Below, in pieces: positions 15,466 to 20,280 of a DNA stretch of 20,280 nt. The number at the start of each line of letters is the position of its first letter. The first letter of the stretch is position 1. The notes beneath the pieces are model-generated. The model was not told where the DNA came from, searched no databases, and saw only the letters and a list, made by a program, of their open reading frames with translations. The stretch is from Gracilaria domingensis. Its lineage: Eukaryota > Rhodophyta > Florideophyceae > Gracilariales > Gracilariaceae. The translations under genes were made by a program, and so were the position numbers. The stretch lies in NCBI GenBank assembly GCA_022539475.1, contig VCMS01000335.1:75251-95530 (forward strand), in the 5' to 3' direction.

Positions 15466-15963
15466 CGAGATTTGCAGCGTGGCCATCAGGTCCTTCTCGC
15501 CCACCAGAATCACCAACAGGTTGCTCAGCAGGTCCGACCGCTTCTCGGCGTTCATCTGCATGTAGTCGCCCACCTCCGTCACCGCGTCTACCGCGATTTC
15601 CTTCGCCCTCTGCACAATCCCACGTCTCGCAGAGATGAGCGCCTCTGCCTGCTGTCATTTCAGCATGGCCTGAGCAATCTCCGACGCGTACGATAGTTCG
15701 TTAACATTGATCGCCACGATACAAACGCCTGGCACGGAGCATCTCATCTGTAGCTCATCGCGCATCAGGTTCTATATTTTAGTTGTTTCAGTGCGTACAA
15801 TTTCAATGTCTTCCAAAGGTGATTCGTACGGATAGCTGGACACTATGCGTTCGAAGACTGCTGGAGCTTGATCTCGAACGAATTTGTACGGATTGTCAAC
15901 ATCGATTACTGCTCTTCTGGCGGTTTCAATGTTCTACGTTACAATGACCGAGATACACAAGGG
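15466..15963 (-). pseudogene. SPFH / band-7 (prohibitin-stomatin type) domain pseudogene, partial
   Basis: A minus-strand frame reads as the middle and end of an SPFH domain. It includes YKFVRDQAPAVFERIV, LEDIEIVRTETTKI, MRDELQMR, GVCIVAINVNELSYASEIAQ and AML, then QQAEALISARRGIV and DLLSNLLVILVGEKD. The alternating ELxYAxEIAQAML..QQAEA pattern is typical of the family, whose members form membrane-bound ring scaffolds. Three in-frame stops break it: TAG at 15934-15936, TAG at 15772-15774 and TGA at 15655-15657. No N-terminal part was found; upstream sequence loses similarity before the Harbinger-like element. The family call is fairly firm, the subfamily is not. Confidence 0.6.
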
Positions 15964-16415
15964 TTTCCGCGAGCATCTAAACTTCAGTTGCTCACAGCTT
16001 AAGAGCATACGTCGATTGAGCCTCCAGGTCGTACAGCAATCTTTCCCGAGAGGCCAGGCTCTCATCTGTATTCGTATGACTCATCAGTGCCATGTTCTTA
16101 AGCAGTTCACAAGCTTCACATTCTGGAGTGTCGCTGGGACACAGCATATCCCACTTTGATGGTCGCAAAGCTCGCGGTCCACAAACCTTTCGCGTTTGTT
16201 CGATTTGGGATGTGATCCTTGTCATCATCCCTACAACATAGATGAAACTGTGTCGGAACAGCACTTCTGTTACTCGTGCTGCTTCCATTTTGAATCGCTC
16301 CGCATTCCAATTTCCGGAGCATTGTGGCGTGCCACACTGCTGAGAACTGAACGACGGGGCGTGAACTGGTGTCCGTGGTAAAGAGAGGTGATATGGAGCA
16401 GAGCCCATTACACGA
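15964..16415. other. Host-derived DNA without a recognisable gene
   Basis: A minus-strand frame of about 138 codons (15992-16408) is open here, but its composition is mixed and I see no family motif. It may be a degraded 5' part of the SPFH gene or chance. Confidence 0.3.
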
Positions 16416-18020
16416 GGGGTGTTTCAAGAAGGCGGAGCATGTTATATACTGATAGGCTGTGGGGTTTCAATGTAGGCCAGACACAGCATGTGACTGGATG
16501 ACGCACTATACGACATCGGCGGTGACGGAAACGGCAACGGCGACACAGGATTGGCCAAGCGCGAGAAAACTTTTGACTATCGGCGTCTCACGTATCCGAA
16601 TCGCTGTAGCTCCACAGCAATTTTGTCTCGCATCACTGATGTTTCTCGACTTCGGTTTCTTTACCGTATGTTATCTGACTCCATGTGGAGATTCTTCTGT
16701 AAATTCACGATCGGTGACCCATGTACACTGTTGTCTACATGGCTTGGAATTGTTTCGAATGAGCTTCCGTCGTCCACATCTAATACGAAATTATGCAGCT
16801 TGCATGCAACCATAATGATAAGCGTAACTTTGTGCAGGGGGTAGCGAATTGCAGACCAAAAGATGCCGAACCGACAGACCAATATACTGAATGCCTGTTC
16901 CACCACAGTCCTACAAGAAGACAAGTATGCATTAAAGGAATCTTCCAACCCACTTAAACCTTTTCCCGGATACGGTGTCAACACTCTGGACTCATTTGAA
17001 TAAGCTTCATCAGCAGCAACAACAGCCCAACTAGGGAGCTCGGGTCCTTTTAGTAGCTCATACAGTTTTGTAGATGAAAACGCAGTAGAATCGTGTGTTC
17101 CCCCAGAATGAGTTGCAGACACGAAGCAGAACTTGTAGTCGGCCTGCGCTGCAGCTTGAACGCAGACAGCGAAGAACCCTTTTCGATTGAAATACTTCTT
17201 AGGATCCTTCACATCGCTTCGTTTTGGCTTCGTTATCTCGATCGCGATTCCATCAAGTGCTGCGAGTATACCATAGATCGGAGATCGGCGCAGCTGACAA
17301 AACATATTAGCCTTTTGCGTGCATTCTGCGTGGGTACGAGGGAAACGAATCTCAGGTAGCAAGGTATCCAATGCACACAATGTTTCCTCAAATATGCTGT
17401 ATACTGTACTGGAACCTATTCCATACGGCCACCCTACGTCCAAATAGCTAGCTCCAGCCATAATACGTAGTGTAACAAACAACATTATTTCGACGTTGAG
17501 TGCCGTGGAAGCCTGGGTATGATGTCGCTGTGAGCGTTTTAAAAAAGATCGTAACGTGTCCACCAGGAGACGAAACTGTGTCTTCGTCATGCGGTACATG
17601 CGGCGAAATTGTTCCCATGAGATACTTTCCATGTGATGCTCCAGGTTAAATATGGGCCGTGGAAGCACAGTTCGTAAAAGATGAGAGGCGTAAGACTCAT
17701 TCTGAAGAGCAAAGAACAAACTGGCAAGCAGAAACTGCTTATGTTTCGACACATGTGACTTGAGAACGTTCCGCAATATGTAGGGTCTACACAAGGCACG
17801 TCGGAGAACGGCGCGGTTGTTGAGGTTTGCCATGAGTGAGAAGACAACGTCGCGCGGTGAAGACTGCTCTCGTAGGGTTGCATTCACTCGGACAGAGACT
17901 TCTGAGCTGTCTCTTTACACAGCACGCAACCTTTACGGAAACCACCCGAGTGACCTCTTACAGAGCGGCCGGCGTTCACTACTTTCCAATTTTTCATTTC
18001 GTAAACTCCTGGAACGCCCC
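16416..18020 (-). mobile_element. PIF/Harbinger-like DNA transposon (ends tentative)
   Basis: It contains an intact Harbinger-type transposase frame. Candidate terminal inverted repeats are AGGGGTGTTTCAAGAA at 16415-16430 and its near-complement at 18006-18021 (reverse complement AGGGGCGTTCCAGGAG). Twelve of 16 bases match and the four differences are all transitions. GGGG-type ends are common in this superfamily. I did not find the expected 3-bp TTA/TAA duplication at both edges (TAA follows the right end only). No second Myb-like protein gene is present, although many Harbinger elements carry one. Confidence 0.5.
16661..17833 (-). CDS. PIF/Harbinger (HARBI1-like) DDE transposase
   Basis: An intact frame of 390 residues from the ATG at 17833. 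A GTG-started extension to 17887 is possible but less likely. The N-terminal third is helical and DNA-binding-like (WEQFRRMYRMTKTQFRLLVD, then VGWPYGIGSSTVYSIF, which matches the family helix-turn-helix region). The catalytic part carries D194 in AALDGIAIEI, KKYFNRKGFFAVCVQA, SGGTHDSTAF, D275 in VAADEAYSN and E312 in RTVVEQAFSILVCRFG, followed by ACKLHNF. These give the family's D-D-E layout. The length fits full-size members (350-450). It would cut and paste its own element, normally with help from a Myb-like partner that is absent here. The frame is uninterrupted although its neighbours are decayed, so it arrived later or was under selection more recently. Confidence 0.88.
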   Translation of the reverse strand: MANLNNRAVLRRALCRPYILRNVLKSHVSKHKQFLLASLFFALQNESYASHLLRTVLPRPIFNLEHHMESISWEQFRRMYRMTKTQFRLLVDTLRSFLKRSQRHHTQASTALNVEIMLFVTLRIMAGASYLDVGWPYGIGSSTVYSIFEETLCALDTLLPEIRFPRTHAECTQKANMFCQLRRSPIYGILAALDGIAIEITKPKRSDVKDPKKYFNRKGFFAVCVQAAAQADYKFCFVSATHSGGTHDSTAFSSTKLYELLKGPELPSWAVVAADEAYSNESRVLTPYPGKGLSGLEDSFNAYLSSCRTVVEQAFSILVCRFGIFWSAIRYPLHKVTLIIMVACKLHNFVLDVDDGSSFETIPSHVDNSVHGSPIVNLQKNLHMESDNIR

Positions 18021-18165
18021 TAAATTGCAAATGCACGATTCAGTCGCCGTTTTTATGCACTTTCAAAGCATTTCGTCTCTTGTCTGCGGTGCTATTGAGA
18101 CAGACATGGGCTGATGCGCACACATCATGACGACGTCGCATGCCGCGTATAACGTCAACAGCCTC
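18021..18165. other. Short spacer between two DNA transposons
   Basis: No gene or family-like sequence is seen in this host-derived interval. Confidence 0.4.
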
Positions 18166-18167
18166 TA

Positions 18168-18194
18168 CACCCAGTGACCGTAAATGGAGTGGGT
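18168..18194 (+). repeat. Left terminal inverted repeat of the pogo-like element
   Basis: 27 bp starting CACCCAGTGACCGTAAATGG, perfectly complementary to 20203-20229. Confidence 0.92.
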
Positions 18195-18240
18195 TACACT
18201 ATTTATGGTAAGCTAAATTGAGGCACGAGTCCCATAGATA

Positions 18241-18331
18241 GTGTTGGCCACATTAAAGAGGGTACAACGATAATTACGGTACAAACGTAATTGATGTTGG
18301 CCACATTATTTATTTCCGACACAAATAATGT
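18241..18331. repeat. Left subterminal repeats of the pogo-like element
   Basis: TGTTGGCCACATTA occurs twice in direct orientation (18242-18255 and 18295-18308). Related, diverged copies lie inverted at the right end (AGTGTGGCCTACATCA at 20163-20178 and GGGCCAACACTAATTA at 20184-20199). A further hairpin (ACATTATTT...AAATAATGT) overlaps the second left copy. Spaced subterminal repeats are typical transposase binding sites. Confidence 0.65.
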
Positions 18332-18352
18332 GGGTACCAGAAGCGTCCCCAA

Positions 18353-18646
18353 TCACAAACTCTCGCCATTGAAGTGGCTTCTGTGACTGGCAATTATCTG
18401 CTGGAGCTCCGGGAAGAGCTGGAGCTCTTCCCAGAGGCCGTTCAGATTCAGAGCAAGACCGGTACGTATCATAGCCTTCCTGGCATATGTCAAACCATCT
18501 TGATCTCTTTGAAGATTGGCATCTCTTACAGCATCCGCGGCCAGTTGCAAAAAGAATCTCTTGCCTGGATTCTTAACCTTCCCGGACGACAACCATTCCC
18601 CTTTTGCAATCATTTGAAGTTTGTGCTTCTCCCTCGAGTGCTCCAA
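18353..18646 (-). pseudogene. Detached C-terminal part of the pogo-like transposase
   Basis: This frame overlaps the end of the transposase frame by 37 nt and is displaced by one base. It reads REKHKLQMIAKGEW, then KVKNPGKRFFLQLAADAV, and ends in a natural TGA before the left subterminal repeats. Charged helices of this kind are expected after the last catalytic aspartate. A single-base loss near 18638-18645 would explain the break. Confidence 0.65.
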
Positions 18647-19995
18647 GCACTTTTAATCTTTTGTATAACACAAGAATCGGCTGGCTGCACGAGATGTGTG
18701 GCGTTCGGTGGAAAGTATCGTATTTCGGTGTTGATACGATTCGCAGCTTCAGCAAGATTGGGAGTCAAGTTATGGCCGCTACAGTTATCAACAAACAGTA
18801 CGCGTTTGCGATCATTCGCCAACCGCTTTATCGCTCTAGGCTCGCCGAGCCATTGGGGCATCACCGTAGTGTCCATCCATCCTTTTGGACCCGTTCGATA
18901 AGAAACTCCCGGCACGTCGTCCGGAACGCCAAGAATAGGATAAGAACGTGAATCGTTTTTGAACACCATGAAAACGGGCTCTATACGAGCGTTCACTCCA
19001 CGACTCAATCGCACAACCATGGTCATTCCTTCGCCTCCGGAAACGACATCTGCATACTTTACTTCCGTTTCTCCGCAAAATCCCAGTGTCCTGCGATTGT
19101 CAAAGTTAATTACGAAGTGAGTTTCATCAGCATTCTCTACTTCCACATCGTCCCAGACTCCACTGCGAAAAGCTCGGCATATTTTCCCCAAATGAATGGC
19201 GACCTCTATGTGTATCTGCTTTGTTTTCGCAGGTGAAAGCATGTGTTTTCCAGTATGTGCGTGACTGACAATGCGATAGCGCTCCATAAATCCCTGTATC
19301 CACCTGCGCGTGATACATTCTGAGAGCAATTTCTTCGATTTGGGGTCAATAACATGCCTGTCATACGGCTTGTCAACACCAGTGTGAATGATAGTAATTG
19401 CGAGAGCTTGAAGGACTTTCCAATTGAATTTGACACCCAGTTTGCGCAGACGATTGAACTCCTCCAGCATCTCGAGGTGCAGAGCATGCACCCAAGCCCG
19501 TGGCTTACAACCACGGCCCTGTCTGGCCTTCAAGTTTACACGCTTTAGGCCCATGTGCGTGCTACGAGACACTGCTGCGCATAAACGTCTTGTAGCAACA
19601 AGTCCATCGTCGGATAGATATTCGTTTCGAGTGCGCCATATGCGGCTGGCCTTTTGAAGGTTAGCGTCTTTAGATCCGCGAGAAAGGTCAGGGAACTGAA
19701 GAACTGCTTTGGAGATTATGCGCTTCTGCCCGTTGCAACTGCTTTCTTTGAAGATCCAGGCTGCAATTTTGGCTCTTTCTCCGATAGTAAGAACCCGAAT
19801 AACTCTACGTGTGTCTGTGGTTTGCTTTTTGCGTATCTCATTTTGCTCGATGCGGGCAGAAGATGGTGCAACTACGGGCTGTTGTGAAAGAACATTGGGA
19901 ACTGTCGCCGCCAGGGTGACGCTGCGGCGGCGTTGTGCAGCTCTTTGAAAAGCTGCGATAATGGGCGATCCGCTAAGTGGTGCGCTCATGGTCAT
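18610..19995 (-). CDS. pogo/Tigger-like transposase (DDE_1 superfamily), C-terminus lost by frameshift
   Basis: The frame starts at the ATG at 19995 and gives 461 residues. The N-terminus (1-60) is basic and low-complexity. About 65-150 look like a first DNA-binding helix-turn-helix, and 165-250 a CENP-B-like one (WIQGFMERYRIVSHAHTGKH). The catalytic domain has D290 in NADETHFVINFD, D403 in VLFVDNCSGHN and D440 in THLVQPADSCVIQKIK, spaced DD36D; the final aspartate instead of glutamate is usual for pogo-like enzymes. Shortly after, at about 18640, the frame leaves the expected sequence, and the natural C-terminus continues in another frame (18353-18646). The catalytic core is intact, so the truncated protein might keep some binding or dominant effects; activity is doubtful. 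Confidence 0.85.
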   Translation of the reverse strand: MTMSAPLSGSPIIAAFQRAAQRRRSVTLAATVPNVLSQQPVVAPSSARIEQNEIRKKQTTDTRRVIRVLTIGERAKIAAWIFKESSCNGQKRIISKAVLQFPDLSRGSKDANLQKASRIWRTRNEYLSDDGLVATRRLCAAVSRSTHMGLKRVNLKARQGRGCKPRAWVHALHLEMLEEFNRLRKLGVKFNWKVLQALAITIIHTGVDKPYDRHVIDPKSKKLLSECITRRWIQGFMERYRIVSHAHTGKHMLSPAKTKQIHIEVAIHLGKICRAFRSGVWDDVEVENADETHFVINFDNRRTLGFCGETEVKYADVVSGGEGMTMVVRLSRGVNARIEPVFMVFKNDSRSYPILGVPDDVPGVSYRTGPKGWMDTTVMPQWLGEPRAIKRLANDRKRVLFVDNCSGHNLTPNLAEAANRINTEIRYFPPNATHLVQPADSCVIQKIKSAWSTRGRSTNFK

Positions 19996-20158
19996 ACGAG
20001 TTTGTGTGTGGCGGGAACAAAAGCAGCTGTGTGTGAGAGAGACATTTTGTCTCTGTTGTGAGCTGAAGTAAGCTTCTCATGATAAAGCGGCCGTTTCCCG
20101 CGCAAACTGGTCTGCAACCCACACTAAATTCGACCGCTGTTTGAGCTCTATGCACCCT
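19996..20158 (-). other. 5' untranslated / promoter region of the pogo-like element
   Basis: This lies between the transposase ATG and the right subterminal repeats. It contains a 7-bp hairpin AGAGACA-TTT-TGTCTCT at 20038-20054. No clear TATA box was found. Confidence 0.35.
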
Positions 20159-20199
20159 AATTAGTGTGGCCTACATCAATCATGGGCCAACACTAATTA
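20159..20199. repeat. Right subterminal repeats of the pogo-like element
   Basis: Two diverged copies of the TGTTGGCCACATTA motif lie in the inverted sense just inside the right terminal repeat, mirroring the pair at the left end. Confidence 0.55.
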
Positions 20200-20202
20200 T
20201 TC

Positions 20203-20229
20203 ACCCACTCCATTTACGGTCACTGGGTG
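20203..20229 (-). repeat. Right terminal inverted repeat of the pogo-like element
   Basis: Exact inverse of 18168-18194, followed by the TA target duplication at 20230-20231. Confidence 0.92.
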
Positions 20230-20231
20230 TA

Positions 20232-20280
20232 GCGCGTAGCAGCTGCTTGCATCTCTTGGCTGATTCCATTTATGTCGCTG
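20232..20280. other. Host flank right of the pogo-like element
   Basis: The stretch is too short to assign. No recognisable feature. Confidence 0.3.

Larger units (their letters stand above)
18168..20229 (-). mobile_element. pogo/Tigger-like Tc1-mariner DNA transposon
   Basis: It is bounded by 27-bp perfect inverted repeats starting CACCCAGTGACCGT and flanked on both sides by TA (18166-18167 and 20230-20231), the target duplication of the Tc1/mariner superfamily. By chance the symmetry extends past the TA by one base (C on the left, G on the right). Inside are a DD36D transposase frame on the minus strand and subterminal repeats near both ends. The total is 2,062 bp, normal for single-gene pogo elements. 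A frameshift in the transposase makes this copy probably non-autonomous, while its ends remain intact and could still be mobilised. Confidence 0.9.

Noticed and set aside
12021..15963. All nonsense codons in the pseudogenes can be explained by C-to-T changes, suggesting RIP-like mutation
   Set aside because: Every stop codon can arise from CAA, CAG or CGA by one C-to-T change, so this is no evidence by itself. Only alignment to intact homologs could show a bias. I kept the weaker point about stops outnumbering indels.
15992..16408. 138-codon minus-strand frame as the N-terminus of the SPFH gene
   Set aside because: It is in a different frame and lacks the hydrophobic anchor and early SPFH strands expected there.

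Overview
The window looks like a transposon-rich, gene-poor stretch of a eukaryotic nuclear genome. My best guess is an oomycete such as a Phytophthora or Peronospora relative. That rests on the style of the Ty3/gypsy polyprotein, the mix of pogo-like and Harbinger-like DNA transposons, and decayed host-type genes; the species cannot be fixed from the sequence alone.

Left and centre (235-12015, 11,781 bp): one essentially complete Ty3/gypsy chromovirus-type LTR retrotransposon, read on the minus strand. It has TG...CA LTRs of 857 and 859 bp that differ by one substitution and two single-base indels, a perfect 5-bp target duplication (TGAAC), a primer binding site and a polypurine tract. Reading right to left: 5' LTR, leader, gag with a CCHC knuckle, a probable programmed -1 frameshift, pol (protease, reverse transcriptase, RNase H, DD35E integrase, GPF module), then a shifted frame with about 470 residues of disordered linker ending in a chromodomain. 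After this come a cluster of 13-nt hairpins, a second copy of the polypurine tract, a roughly 1.7-kb gene-like unit on the opposite strand with its own TATA box, the terminal polypurine tract and the 3' LTR. The chromodomain frame, the duplicated polypurine tract and the antisense unit are the unusual parts.

Host context: the retrotransposon sits inside an already decayed coiled-coil-type gene on the minus strand (12021-14294, resuming at 234-71). The reading frame continues across the insertion once the element and one target duplication are removed. Next to it are two more minus-strand pseudogenes: a probable family-34-like glycosyltransferase (14318-15173) and an SPFH/band-7 protein (15466-15963). 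All three are damaged mainly by in-frame stop codons.

Right end: two DNA transposons. A PIF/Harbinger-like element (about 16416-18020, ends imperfect) has an intact DDE transposase frame. A pogo/Tigger-like element (18168-20229) has 27-bp perfect terminal inverted repeats, a TA duplication, subterminal repeats and a DD36D transposase whose C-terminus is cut off by a frameshift. No rRNA, tRNA, CRISPR or bacterial operon features were seen.
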